Shown: positions 54,251-62,916 of the stretch, piece after piece
Position numbering within the stretch: position 1 is the first letter of the stretch
Layout: each line of letters opens with the position of its first letter
Assembly (NCBI GenBank): GCA_020523885.1
Contig: JAJAPY010000001.1
Location: 310,001-374,000, forward strand
DNA: 64,000 nucleotides
Direction: 5' to 3'
Source of the DNA: Candidatus Liberimonas magnetica
GTDB taxonomy: Bacteria > Elusimicrobiota > Endomicrobiia > Endomicrobiales > JAFGIL01
Translations under genes and position numbers: made by a program
The notes under the pieces: generated by a model
The model's input: only the letters and a program-made list of their open reading frames with translations
What the model was told of the DNA's origin: nothing
The model's database searches: none

Positions 54251-54586
54251 ATGCAAATACTAGTAATGCCATTAATTATGTTAATAATAGTAGGTTCGAA
54301 TTTAGTAGCACCAAAGCATCTTTCTGAAAATACAAAACCATCAGATATAGAAGTATATAGTGCTAGCAATACAAATTTTGACTATATAGAAATATGTGAA
54401 ATAGAAGTAAATGATGGTTCTGATATAACGAATATGAGAAAAGCGAAAGAGAAGGCAAGAGAAGTTGGCGCAGATGCTATTATAATAAAAAAGAATATTT
54501 CAAAAGGTATTAACAAAAGTGTAAAGTATAGTATTTCTTCAGCTCAAGACTCTGGATTGAAAGCAATAGCTATAAAATATAATTAG
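54251..54586 (+). CDS. Small exported protein of unknown function
   Basis: 111 residues with a short hydrophobic N-terminus (ILVMPLIMLIIVGSNLVA) that looks like a signal peptide. The rest resembles small surface/lipoprotein domains with a C-terminal GADAIIIKK strand (KAKEKAREVGADAIIIKKN), seen in several DUFs; no lipobox cysteine is present. Codon use is AT-biased, matching the surrounding island rather than the flanking genes. It is convergent with the LacI-like gene. Confidence 0.6.
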   Translation: MQILVMPLIMLIIVGSNLVAPKHLSENTKPSDIEVYSASNTNFDYIEICEIEVNDGSDITNMRKAKEKAREVGADAIIIKKNISKGINKSVKYSISSAQDSGLKAIAIKYN

Positions 54587-54698
54587 AAAGATAATAAAAA
54601 GCAGGAAAGTTTTGGAAAAGTTGTTGAGCTGTAATGATCTAAATTAGAATTAATTTATTGAGTAAAAGGAACATCCAATAGTAAATGTAATTTAAGTA

Positions 54699-54708
54699 CC
54701 CCCCCCCC
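54699..54708. repeat. Homopolymer of ten C
   Basis: A non-coding C10 tract in the 147-bp convergent spacer between the small exported protein and the LacI-like gene. No hairpin terminator is visible around it. Its length may be unreliable in the assembly. Confidence 0.8.
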
Positions 54709-54733
54709 GAATTAAAGCCTCTTAAAAATGGTT

Positions 54734-55573
54734 CTATTCTATTTTTGCTCCGCAGGAATTCCTGATAATAAGCTCGCCAATAAGCTCAAATTGGTATAAT
54801 GTGTTGGCTTTAGATTCATAATTCTTCAGTAAGAACTTTGTTGCCAAGAAAGAAAAATTATGAAAGGGTTGCCTATAGGTTGTTAAAGGGATGTGATAAG
54901 TTGCTGAAAAGTCAAAATCGTCAAAACCAACCACAGCCATTCCATGAGGAACACTTATACCCATATCAGCAAGGGCCCTTATTGCGCCAACAGCCATAAG
55001 GTCATTTGAAGCGAATATAGCGCTAAAATCAGGTTTTATATTTTTGCTAAGCAGGTTTTTTACCCTTTCATAAGTTAAAGAAATACTAAAATCGCAGTTC
55101 ATTACAAGTTCAGGGTTAAATTTGATATTATGCAGGGATAAGACTTCCTTAAAGCTTTCCAACCTGTCAATAGCATTTTGGCTTTCTAAAAATCCGTTTA
55201 TAAAGAATATCTTTTTATGGCCAAGACTTATAAGGTGTTCAGTAACAACCTTTACCCCGTGCTTGCTATTAGAATCTACCCAGCTCAGGCTGTCTGACCG
55301 GCAGTTTACCAGGATAGACGGTATCTTCTTTGTTATAAGGGTTTGAATTGACGGACAGTTAACGTGGGGTGAGATATTAATGACTCCGACGTTTTTAATG
55401 TCATTTTTATCCAGGTTATCAAGGAAATTGCTGGTTTGCTGGTACATCATAACTTCATAATCTGTATTTTCAAGGGCTGTATCAATCCCATATTTTATTT
55501 TTTGAAAATAAAATGATTCAATAAAATGTGCCTCTGGCCTGGTTAAGATTATGATTTTTTTTCTTGGACGCAT
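54734..55573 (-). CDS. LacI-type ligand-sensor protein lacking the DNA-binding domain
   Basis: 279 residues with a periplasmic-binding-protein-like type I fold. SISLTYERVKNLL, FSAIFASNDLMAVGAIRALADMG, and VVGFDDFDFSATYHIPLTTYRQP are the LacI/PurR effector-domain signatures. The usual N-terminal 50-60 residue HTH (YTIKDVAxxAGVS...) is absent: the protein starts at MRPRKKIIILTRPE, directly at the first strand of the sensor. AGGAGG lies 5 nt before this ATG, so this is a real start. There is no signal peptide. It follows the GH57 gene, so it may sense the sugar released there. Confidence 0.82.
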   Translation of the reverse strand: MRPRKKIIILTRPEAHFIESFYFQKIKYGIDTALENTDYEVMMYQQTSNFLDNLDKNDIKNVGVINISPHVNCPSIQTLITKKIPSILVNCRSDSLSWVDSNSKHGVKVVTEHLISLGHKKIFFINGFLESQNAIDRLESFKEVLSLHNIKFNPELVMNCDFSISLTYERVKNLLSKNIKPDFSAIFASNDLMAVGAIRALADMGISVPHGMAVVGFDDFDFSATYHIPLTTYRQPFHNFSFLATKFLLKNYESKANTLYQFELIGELIIRNSCGAKIE

Positions 55574-55625
55574 CAATGCCTCCTGATATTAAAACTAATA
55601 CAATTATATAATAAAATATTAAAAG

Positions 55626-57794
55626 CTAAGTTGCCCAGGTCTTAAGCGAGATATTCTCCGACGGCTTTGGCATAATAATTGAACTTTGATACGGCCATCT
55701 TTCTATCTCTGACCCATTTTTCAGGATTACAACATTGAACTCTATAGTGTTATTATCTTGGCTAAGCTTTAAGTTTTCTATAGGCACGGCTAGTTCAATG
55801 ATCTTTTTTGCTTTTGCCGTAGATAAGTCCTCTTTACCTAATGGAGTAGTAATATAAAATTCTTTAATGTTACCATCAGCTGTAAAGGAAAGCACAGTCT
55901 CCGTTTTTTCAGGAATAAAAAATATTATCTTGAAGCTCAAATTCTCGATAACTGCAAGAATTGGAGCATGGAAGTCAAGCCTTAAATAAATATTTTTAAG
56001 ATCAAAACCATAATAAAGTTCTTTCAAGAGTGTTTCAACCTGGTGCATCGAACCGCCGCTATGCCCGACTTGGTAGTAGCCGGCAGAATGCCACTCAAAA
56101 TAATTTGTAACTTTACCATCGATCGTGGGGCTTATAAGATCTATAGGTTCTAATGTCGGTGTTTTACGCGCTATGCCCTTTATTGATTTGAATAAGTAAT
56201 CCGGTGCTTTAAGTTTTAAGAGTTCGTATACGTTTATCAGGTACTGCCTGAAAAGGTAGTCAAAGATCTCGTCATTTCCCGAAGAATGGTCGTCCCCGTA
56301 CCACCAGTTCCAATCAGAGCCTTCTGCAATATAGATATTTTCCCAGGCTGACAATACTTCTTTTGAGTTTTCTTTTTCAGGATTATTTAAAACATAATCT
56401 GTCAAGAACAGCCTGGTTTCGTTTAAATAATCCCAGGCCGTATTATCTTCAGGATGGCCTATCCAAATATCATAATTAGCGTTGATCCATGAGCCGGGCC
56501 AAAGCCTTTTTAGTTTTTCAGTTGGTGGGTTCTCCTGGATATATTGGCTGATAGTTACTGTTTCAATTAAAGGGTCATCTGAAATAGTTTGGTACAGGCA
56601 GCGCAGGAAGTCCCAGCCGTCATTACTGTAATACTCCCAGCAGTTTTCCCCATCAAGTATAACTGAAATCAAATTATTTTCTACGGAATTTTCCAGAGAC
56701 ATGCGTATAGAGTGGACCTTGTTTATAAAATCCTTTACTGCGAATTTGGGGTCCCATTTGCTGTAAATAAAACCTATCGCATCAGAAAGCGCATGGTCCC
56801 TGAAAACTATATTTAGGTCGCTGTTGAAAATATCAATTTTATAAGGCCTGAAAAGTTTATTTCGTCCGCCATTTTCTGTCAGGCTGTGGAATAAGATTTC
56901 CTCGTCAGTAGCTATCCATTTTATTTCGGCTTCAGTAAGCAGAGGGATCAAGTCTTCGGATACCGAACCTTCAGAAGGCCACATGCCTTTCGGAGGGTTC
57001 CCGAACTTCTCCTTGTAATAATTTACAGCTTTTTGAATCTGTACCTGTGCATCTTTCCTGTGTTGGAACCTGTTTTTAGGAAGTGCTGTGTTAGAGTTTG
57101 ATATCCGGGCATTATTAGTGTCAAGCAGTAGAGGCAATATCGGATGGTAAAAAGGAGTCACCGATACTTCAATTTGTCCTTTGTCCTGCAATTCTTTATA
57201 TTTATTGATTATAAGCCCGCAAATTGACAGCTGTTTATCGATGAGTGCCTTTTTATCTTCTTCCGTGAAGTTTTCGCCTTTTTTATACAAAGATGACACT
57301 AACTCATCATTTTCTCTCCAATACGGATCCATCCATGAAAGATTGAACCAAACCTGGAGGTCGAGCATATCCTGTATCCTAAAATAACTCTGGATCCTTT
57401 TTAGATCATCGATTGAAATATGTTTCCCTCTTTTTTCAAGAAGGTTTTTATATCTGGGATAAGGGAAAATCATCGTTTCCCAGTTGGCCATGAAAAAATT
57501 ATGCAGGATAAATACTTTTTCATCTAAACTTAATTCTGCAGCTTTTTTTAAGGTCATATCCATGTATTTGTCACGGGCAATGCCTTTTGCATATTCATCG
57601 AGCTGGATCATAAGGGAAGGAACCAGGTTAAAATTTGCCCTGATTTTTGGAAATTCATCAAGTATGGCAGCGGTATCGAAGTAATCTTTACAGGCATGCA
57701 ACCTGACCCAGGGCAGTTCGTATATTCCTGTAGAAGGGTTTTTATATATTGGCTGGTGGTTGTGCCATAAAAAAGCAAGATATATCTTTTTCAA
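55626..57794 (-). CDS. Glycoside hydrolase family 57 (amylase-type) protein
   Basis: 722 residues. FLWHNHQPIYKNPSTG (residues 8-23) is GH57 region 1, and WPSE275 holds the likely nucleophile glutamate. D381-G-E-N holds the acid/base aspartate, with the RDHALSDAIGFIYSKW block between. The last 250 residues form a strand-rich domain (FEWHSAGYYQVGHSGGSMHQVE). GH57 enzymes act on alpha-glucans (amylase, branching, 4-alpha-glucanotransferase). No signal peptide, so cytoplasmic. The start is TTG with GAGGA 7 nt upstream. It lies between the LacI-like sensor and the outer-membrane barrel. Confidence 0.9.
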   Translation of the reverse strand: MKKIYLAFLWHNHQPIYKNPSTGIYELPWVRLHACKDYFDTAAILDEFPKIRANFNLVPSLMIQLDEYAKGIARDKYMDMTLKKAAELSLDEKVFILHNFFMANWETMIFPYPRYKNLLEKRGKHISIDDLKRIQSYFRIQDMLDLQVWFNLSWMDPYWRENDELVSSLYKKGENFTEEDKKALIDKQLSICGLIINKYKELQDKGQIEVSVTPFYHPILPLLLDTNNARISNSNTALPKNRFQHRKDAQVQIQKAVNYYKEKFGNPPKGMWPSEGSVSEDLIPLLTEAEIKWIATDEEILFHSLTENGGRNKLFRPYKIDIFNSDLNIVFRDHALSDAIGFIYSKWDPKFAVKDFINKVHSIRMSLENSVENNLISVILDGENCWEYYSNDGWDFLRCLYQTISDDPLIETVTISQYIQENPPTEKLKRLWPGSWINANYDIWIGHPEDNTAWDYLNETRLFLTDYVLNNPEKENSKEVLSAWENIYIAEGSDWNWWYGDDHSSGNDEIFDYLFRQYLINVYELLKLKAPDYLFKSIKGIARKTPTLEPIDLISPTIDGKVTNYFEWHSAGYYQVGHSGGSMHQVETLLKELYYGFDLKNIYLRLDFHAPILAVIENLSFKIIFFIPEKTETVLSFTADGNIKEFYITTPLGKEDLSTAKAKKIIELAVPIENLKLSQDNNTIEFNVVILKNGSEIERWPYQSSIIMPKPSENISLKTWAT

Positions 57795-57823
57795 ATTTAT
57801 TCCTCGAAGCGTCTGTTTTACGA

Positions 57824-59158
57824 TTAAAATTTAGCGAGCATCTCAAGATTATAGAATGTGGCAGGGTCTCTTTTCGACCAGTAATATCCCTGAATAGCCG
57901 GAGGTGTATAGCGGGAATAGGAGAACTGGGTTGCTAAGTATTTTGAAAATACATACTGGGCACTTAGATCAAGTTCTATTCCTAAGGTGAATTCAGCGCC
58001 GAATATCCTTTCAAATCCGGAAGCAACAGGAGCGCCGTTAGGTCCCTGGGATGCGGAGTACAGGAAATAATTTACTCCGAATGTCCACCCATACCACGGT
58101 GACAACTCAGATCCAACACCTAAAGTGTCGATCCCTGAATAACTGCTCGGTATCTCAAAAAACGCATCAAAAGGAGATGCAGCAAAGAGCTTTCCGTAAC
58201 CTACTCTTTCAAGCCCGTCATATCTTTTAGTCAGGTCGGGTGAGAATAAGCCATCCGTATTACCTGATACATCGCTATTGCCGCTGTTAATAGCCAGCAG
58301 GGCATGAGCTGCTACCTTGCCCAATTTTGTTCTTTCTCCGATCAGTTCCCCTCTTGCAACATAGCCAAAACCGTCAAAAGTTATATTTGTTCCGTTAATT
58401 TCTGAAACCTGGCCGGCTTGCTTTACATATTCTAACTGATAATTCATGAATCTTTCCTGTCTTCCCAGGCGCAAGCTTATAAAATTCTTAATAATTGAAC
58501 TAGTCCTGTTTTGGTTATAAAATGACCCTGAATGATCTACGTCCTGAAAATATCCAAGTTCTAATAAATTCTTTTTCAAAGTTATACTGCCTACTCCGCC
58601 GTACAAATCTCTGTCTGAGGTGGGCCTTAGGTTATCTGTAACTTTAGCTGTAAAAACATCAAGTTTTAAGGGCCATGGTTTTTCATATCTTGCAGTAATA
58701 CGGAAAGCAAAATATCCTAAGCCATTATCTGAAAGAACAAGCCCGTCTCCAAACTCAAGGCTTTGTTTTCCTATGGTCAGCTCTACAGGCATATCTGCTA
58801 AATCTTTTACCTTAAAATATACATTTTCAATGAAAGGCACAAAATTGGCATTTTGATAAGGGAAAGTCGTTTTTAAAACAGAAAATACTGTTTTTGTGCT
58901 TCCGGCAACACCCAGCGCAGTTATTTTAGTTCCTATCTCAATATTTGTCGAAAAATTACCTTTTATCGATAATTGCATCCTTTGGCTGTAATAACTTATT
59001 GAATCATTGATTGAATTGTCAAAACGGTTATTTTGGTAGCTGATCCCGCGGATACGATAGTTTGTGTCAATGTCCAATTTGTCAGCATGAAGAAAAACAG
59101 GAAATAGTATAACAGACAGTAAGGCAAGATAAAGCTTTTTTAAAATTAAATTTTTCAT
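57824..59158 (-). CDS. Outer-membrane porin-like beta-barrel protein
   Basis: 444 residues. Signal peptide at about 1-25 (YLALLSVILFPVFLHA). The mature protein is a string of amphipathic strands with loops (NYRIRGISYQNNRF, FVPFIENVYFKVKDL, VELTIGKQSLEFGDGLVLSDNG, FRITARYEKPWPLKLDVFTAKV) and ends LEMLAKF with a terminal phenylalanine. The TIGKQSLEFGDG segment recalls alginate-export/porin families with a [KR]-x-x-[FL]-x-x-G-x-x constriction strand. Probably a pore for a glycan or solute; 29 nt before the GH57 gene in the same direction. AAGGA ribosome binding site. Confidence 0.82.
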   Translation of the reverse strand: MKNLILKKLYLALLSVILFPVFLHADKLDIDTNYRIRGISYQNNRFDNSINDSISYYSQRMQLSIKGNFSTNIEIGTKITALGVAGSTKTVFSVLKTTFPYQNANFVPFIENVYFKVKDLADMPVELTIGKQSLEFGDGLVLSDNGLGYFAFRITARYEKPWPLKLDVFTAKVTDNLRPTSDRDLYGGVGSITLKKNLLELGYFQDVDHSGSFYNQNRTSSIIKNFISLRLGRQERFMNYQLEYVKQAGQVSEINGTNITFDGFGYVARGELIGERTKLGKVAAHALLAINSGNSDVSGNTDGLFSPDLTKRYDGLERVGYGKLFAASPFDAFFEIPSSYSGIDTLGVGSELSPWYGWTFGVNYFLYSASQGPNGAPVASGFERIFGAEFTLGIELDLSAQYVFSKYLATQFSYSRYTPPAIQGYYWSKRDPATFYNLEMLAKF

Positions 59159-59211
59159 ATAAGTCCTTGTTAATCTGTGTAAATCGACAAGTTCCCCAAG
59201 GGATTAACTTG

Positions 59212-59889
59212 TTATTTTTTGAATTGTGGGCTTTGGTTGATTATGTCTATTCTTTCCTGCGCTCGTTGAGCCCAGGGTGATGTAGGGTATAATGCCACCA
59301 GTTTTTCATATGATGCTTTTGCTTCCATCAAAGAATTTGTAAGCTCATAGACCCTTGCAAGGGATTCGTATATTTTGGGAGCAAAAAAATGTTCCGGGAA
59401 TTTGTTCAGGAACTGGTTATAGGTTTCTATAGCCTCTTTATATTTTTGTGCGTTTTCTTGTATCGCCCCGAGTTCTGCCAATGATAAAGGTATTATAGGT
59501 TTTGGTTTTGCACTATCTATGTTGGGTTTTATAAAATCCTCTGCCTTTTGAAAATCCATCTGGTCCATATAATAACCGGCCAAGTTCATCCTGGCATGGG
59601 ATGAGATATCTGATTTAGGGTAAGACCTTATTAATTCATCAAGCATAGGGACAGCTTTCTGGGAATCGCCCTGATAAAATAGGCTTTGAGCGATGGATAG
59701 TTTGTCCACCGCACCTAATTTTAATGTGTGAAGACGTACAAGAAAAAATGATGTAAATATTATTATACCCGCAAGTATGCCTAACACATTTAAAAACAGG
59801 GTGCGGTTGTTTTTTATCCAGAAAATAATTTTTAATACTAATTCATTTAGCTCGTCTTTTTTTATTTGCTGCCGGGTTGTGTCAGCCAT
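59212..59889 (-). CDS. Membrane-anchored TPR protein (YfgM/BamD-like)
   Basis: 225 residues. One membrane helix near residues 29-52 (NRTLFLNVLGILAGIIIFTSFFLV) follows a charged N-terminus, so the rest should face the periplasm. Four or so tetratricopeptide repeats follow: KLSIAQSLFYQGDSQKAVPML, DISSHARMNLAGYYMDQMDFQKAEDF, KYKEAIETYNQFLNKFPEH, SYEKLVALYPTSPWAQRAQE. The layout resembles YfgM-type periplasmic chaperone partners and BamD repeats, but the protein is not lipidated. GGAG ribosome binding site. Confidence 0.82.
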   Translation of the reverse strand: MADTTRQQIKKDELNELVLKIIFWIKNNRTLFLNVLGILAGIIIFTSFFLVRLHTLKLGAVDKLSIAQSLFYQGDSQKAVPMLDELIRSYPKSDISSHARMNLAGYYMDQMDFQKAEDFIKPNIDSAKPKPIIPLSLAELGAIQENAQKYKEAIETYNQFLNKFPEHFFAPKIYESLARVYELTNSLMEAKASYEKLVALYPTSPWAQRAQERIDIINQSPQFKK

Positions 59890-59924
59890 ATTTTATGCTC
59901 CAAATATCCCGTTAGAACCGGGGT

Positions 59925-60572
59925 TTATAAAATTTTAGATATTAATTTATTTGCTGTATTTTGCATTATTTCAAAATCTGATTTTTTTAAACCGCTCATC
60001 TTTAGGATTTTCTTTATCTTTTCTTCGGTTAGCAGGTCTTCAGGGGTATGGGTGTCAGTGTTCAAAACGAGGCTTGCATTGTATTTCTTCGCCAGTTTTG
60101 CAACGTGCCGGTTGGTTTTGTTATGTCCGTTTCTGGAGGTAATTTCCAGTAAAACGTTCCTGGCTTTTGCAAGTTTTACATCGTCTGCACTGATGTAACC
60201 CGGATGTGCTATTATATCTGCGCCTGAAAGTATCCCGGCCTTATTTGTTCCAGGAGGGACAGGTTCGACAGGTGATTGGCCGTGAATTACAACTATTTTT
60301 GCTCCGAGCCTACGGGCTTTTTTTACAACAGATTTAATGAGTTTAACAGGTACATATGTCAATTCAATACCGGGTATTACTTTAATGCCATAATATTTAC
60401 CGGTTACTCTGGAAACTTTTACAATGCGGGGTATAATAAAATCTATCGTTGATATATCTCCGTGATCTGTCAAGGCTATGGCGCTATAACCTTTCGCTTT
60501 TGCACGGTATATAAGTTCTGAAGGTAATAATACTCCATCGGAAAATAATGTATGTGAATGTAAATCTATCAT
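59925..60572 (-). CDS. PHP-domain phosphoesterase (histidinol-phosphatase-like)
   Basis: 215 residues. Motif I DLHSHTLFSDG, motif II LTDHGD, PGIELTYV, VVIHGQSP, IIAHPGYIS, EITSRNGHN and LNTDTHTPED give the full set of PHP metal ligands. Members hydrolyse small phosphate esters or work as 5'-3' exonucleases; this short stand-alone form resembles histidinol phosphatase/YcdX-like enzymes. Substrate unknown. AAAGGA precedes the ATG; tRNA-Arg lies just upstream on the same strand. Confidence 0.88.
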   Translation of the reverse strand: MIDLHSHTLFSDGVLLPSELIYRAKAKGYSAIALTDHGDISTIDFIIPRIVKVSRVTGKYYGIKVIPGIELTYVPVKLIKSVVKKARRLGAKIVVIHGQSPVEPVPPGTNKAGILSGADIIAHPGYISADDVKLAKARNVLLEITSRNGHNKTNRHVAKLAKKYNASLVLNTDTHTPEDLLTEEKIKKILKMSGLKKSDFEIMQNTANKLISKIL

Positions 60573-60620
60573 CTAGGTCCTTTAGTGAATAAAAAACTGT
60601 TAATATCCTGCTGAAATAAT

Positions 60621-60694
60621 TACCCCGGAGAGGACTTGAACCTCCAACCTTGTCCTTAGGACGGACCTGCTCTATCCAGTTGAGCTACCAGGGC
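60621..60694 (-). tRNA. tRNA-Arg (anticodon CCT)
   Basis: Read on the minus strand: acceptor GCCCTGG pairs with CCGGGGT (two G-U pairs). The D-arm is GCTC...GAGC, the anticodon loop GTCCTAA with CCT after the invariant T33, and the T-arm GGAGG-TTCAAGT-CCTCT. CCA is not encoded. It decodes AGG. Confidence 0.93.
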
Positions 60695-60731
60695 ATTTAC
60701 TAAATTGAGATGGTTGAAAAAACCCCTTTTA

Positions 60732-60806
60732 TGTCATTCCTGCGAAAGCAGGAATCTATAGTTTTCGTCAATAATAGATTCCCGATAACAGCACTCGGGA
60801 ATGACA
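60732..60806. repeat. TGTCATTCC-type palindromic element
   Basis: Outer ends TGTCATTCC (60732-60740) and GGAATGACA (60798-60806) are perfect inverted repeats. Inside are two smaller hairpins: ATTCCTGC-gaaa-GCAGGAAT and ATTCCCG...CGGGAAT. A half copy lies at 24414-24444. Confidence 0.8.
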
Positions 60807-60925
60807 AAAAGGCAAAAAACAGAGTTTTTCAATTAACTCAAATTTAAAAATTCACGATTGAAATCAGTATCCGGTTTTAACCGGGACAAAATGAAAAATT
60901 AAAACTAAAATATAAAGATATCCTA

Positions 60926-61453
60926 TTAATATTGTATCAAAGTCAGTATGTCGTAATCCTTTAACTTATCCCTGCCTTTCAAGAACGATAATTCGATAAG
61001 GAATGCAAGCCCGACTATTTTTCCGCTTAATTTTTTTACAAGGTCAATAGTTGCACTTATAGTCCCGCCTGTAGCGAGCAGGTCGTCTATAATCAAGACT
61101 TTTTCATCAGGCATGAGCGCATCTTCGTGCATTTCAAGGGTGTCCGTCCCGTATTCCAATTGATAGGTCGAAGCGAGGGTTTTAAAAGGCAGTTTGCCTT
61201 TTTTTCTGACAGGCACAAACCCTGCTTTTAGTTTGTATGCAAGAGTGGCTCCGAAGATAAATCCCCGGGACTCTATAGCCACAACTTTTTGTATGCCTTT
61301 AGTTTGATAATATGAAGCGAACTGGTCAATCACGTAATGAAATAATTTACCCTGGTTAAGAAGGGTCGTAATGTCTTTAAACAGAATTCCTTTTTTTGGA
61401 AAATCAGGGATATCCCGTATAGAATTTTTCAGGTCTAAGATTTTTTTTTGCAT
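60926..61453 (-). CDS. apt: Adenine phosphoribosyltransferase
   Basis: 175 residues. SIRDIPDFPKKGILFKDITTLL is the Apt-specific N-terminus, AIESRGFIFGATLA binds the base, and VLIIDDLLATGGTIS (119-133) is the PRPP-binding loop. It salvages adenine to AMP. GAGGG ribosome binding site. It follows the sigma factor gene by 16 nt on the same strand. Confidence 0.96.
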   Translation of the reverse strand: MQKKILDLKNSIRDIPDFPKKGILFKDITTLLNQGKLFHYVIDQFASYYQTKGIQKVVAIESRGFIFGATLAYKLKAGFVPVRKKGKLPFKTLASTYQLEYGTDTLEMHEDALMPDEKVLIIDDLLATGGTISATIDLVKKLSGKIVGLAFLIELSFLKGRDKLKDYDILTLIQY

Positions 61454-61469
61454 TTAATGCCCTCTCTTA

Positions 61470-62318
61470 TTAAGCTGTTTTTGCATCAAATTCTATTAGT
61501 TTCATCCTTAAAGCGATCGATTTAAGCCTTCGGATGGCCCGTTCTTCAAGTTGTCTAACTCTTTCTCTTGATATCTTAAGCAAACTCCCTACTTTTTCAA
61601 GGGAATAAGGTTGTTTGTTATTAAGCCCGAAACGCAATTCAACTATTTTCCTTTCCCTTAACGACAGATGGGCAAGAGCCTGGTCTATTTCTGAGTTTGT
61701 CCTTAACAACTCCGCTATAGATTCTGGGGAAGAACTTTTTTTATCTGAGATTATATCTCGAATAAATAGATTTCCTTCATCATCTATGGGTGTTTCAAGC
61801 GAACTGGTACCTTGAGTTATCTTTGATGCTTTAAGGATATTATCTATCTGGTTAGGTGAAAGATCCAGCCTTTTTGCCATTTCAGACAACGTAGGATTAC
61901 GTCCGAATTGCTCCTGCAATGAATCCCAGTTCTTAAGCCATTTGTGAAGAGCATCCCAGACATGCGGAGGTATCCTTATCACTTTGCTTTGTTCTTCGAC
62001 TGCCCGCCTGATTGCCTGGTCTATCCAATAAGTCGCATAGGTTGAAAAATGGATCCTTTTTCTTGGGTCAAATTTTTCAACCGCTCTCATAAGCCCCATA
62101 TTCCCTTCTTCTATCAGGTCAAGGAAATCTATTCCGCCTCTATAATATTTCTTTGCCATAGGGATTACAAGCCTTAAATTCATTTCTACCAGTCTTTTTT
62201 GAGATTTTTTATCGCCCTTTCTGGCTTTTTTCCATAATTCTCTTACTTGTTCGTGTGAAAGTGCAGGGATATCTTTTATTTCTTTAAAATAAAGCTGAAC
62301 AAGATTGAATTTGTCCAT
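61470..62318 (-). CDS. Sigma-70 family RNA polymerase sigma factor (short RpoD/RpoS-like)
   Basis: 282 residues with region 1.2 (VQLYFKEIKDIPALS), region 2 (NLRLVIPMAKKYY, DLIEEGNMGLMRAVEKFDP, FSTYATYWIDQAIRRAVEEQ), region 3 (TLSEMAKRLDLSPNQIDNIL), and region 4.2 HTH (EKVGSLLKISRERVRQLEERAIRRL). Region 1.1 and the long non-conserved region of primary RpoD are missing, so it could be the group 2 (stationary/general) factor or a reduced housekeeping one. Region 2.4 is close to the RpoD consensus, in line with the TTGACA/TATAAT promoters here. GGAGA ribosome binding site. Confidence 0.92.
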   Translation of the reverse strand: MDKFNLVQLYFKEIKDIPALSHEQVRELWKKARKGDKKSQKRLVEMNLRLVIPMAKKYYRGGIDFLDLIEEGNMGLMRAVEKFDPRKRIHFSTYATYWIDQAIRRAVEEQSKVIRIPPHVWDALHKWLKNWDSLQEQFGRNPTLSEMAKRLDLSPNQIDNILKASKITQGTSSLETPIDDEGNLFIRDIISDKKSSSPESIAELLRTNSEIDQALAHLSLRERKIVELRFGLNNKQPYSLEKVGSLLKISRERVRQLEERAIRRLKSIALRMKLIEFDAKTA

Positions 62319-62358
62319 AAGGTCTCCAAAATGAGATTTTTCACATGCAACTTGAAAA

Positions 62359-62383
62359 CCCCTCCCGCAAAGCGGGATCGGGG
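62359..62383. repeat. GC-rich hairpin upstream of the sigma factor gene
   Basis: CCCCTCCCGC-aaa-GCGGGATCGGGG forms a 9-10 bp stem with one mismatched pair. It sits in the 138-bp spacer ahead of the sigma factor gene, within its probable leader or promoter region on the minus strand. Confidence 0.6.
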
Positions 62384-62420
62384 AATGAATGTATTAATGA
62401 TATCGCAGTAGGCCGCGTTA

Positions 62421-62448
62421 TTAAAGAAGCCTCCATCTTCAGTAGGAG
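62421..62448 (-). terminator. Likely intrinsic terminator of acyP
   Basis: On the minus strand, CCTCC, a 10-nt loop, GGAGG, then CTTCTTTA. The stem is short (5-6 bp) but GC-rich and close to the acyP stop. Confidence 0.5.
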
Positions 62449-62456
62449 GAGCGTCA

Positions 62457-62747
62457 CTAAAATCTTATTTCAAAATCACGATAACTGTTCTCATTCTGCA
62501 GCCACTGGGTTTCTATTTCAGTGACCTGTGCCCATTTATGCCCATAATTCAAAGATTTCAAAAATTCATCCAACGTTTTTCGTTCACCTTCTGCTTCCAG
62601 TTCCACATCTCCATTTGATAGGTTTCTAACCCAACCGGTAAGGTTTAAATTATTAGCGGTCTTTTGTACAAACCAGCGGTATCCTATGCCCTGAACACTT
62701 CCTTTAACAATTGCGTGTACTCTTGTTATATTTGATATTTTTGACAT
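62457..62747 (-). CDS. acyP: Acylphosphatase
   Basis: 96 residues. VHAIVKGSVQGIGYRWFVQKTAN carries the phosphate-binding loop and catalytic arginine (R in GYRWF), and TGWVRNLSNGDVELEAEG the catalytic asparagine in the usual position. It hydrolyses carboxyl phosphates such as acetyl phosphate. No strong ribosome binding site; tRNA-Pro lies just upstream on the same strand. Confidence 0.95.
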   Translation of the reverse strand: MSKISNITRVHAIVKGSVQGIGYRWFVQKTANNLNLTGWVRNLSNGDVELEAEGERKTLDEFLKSLNYGHKWAQVTEIETQWLQNENSYRDFEIRF

Positions 62748-62759
62748 CTTATTAGCACA

Positions 62760-62832
<73 letters not shown>

Positions 62833-62916
62833 TGACATTTAAATACCTTGAGATTTTACAAAATTTTTAGCGCACCGTCAAATTATTTAAATATTAATTG
62901 GAAATTTAATGAGATT

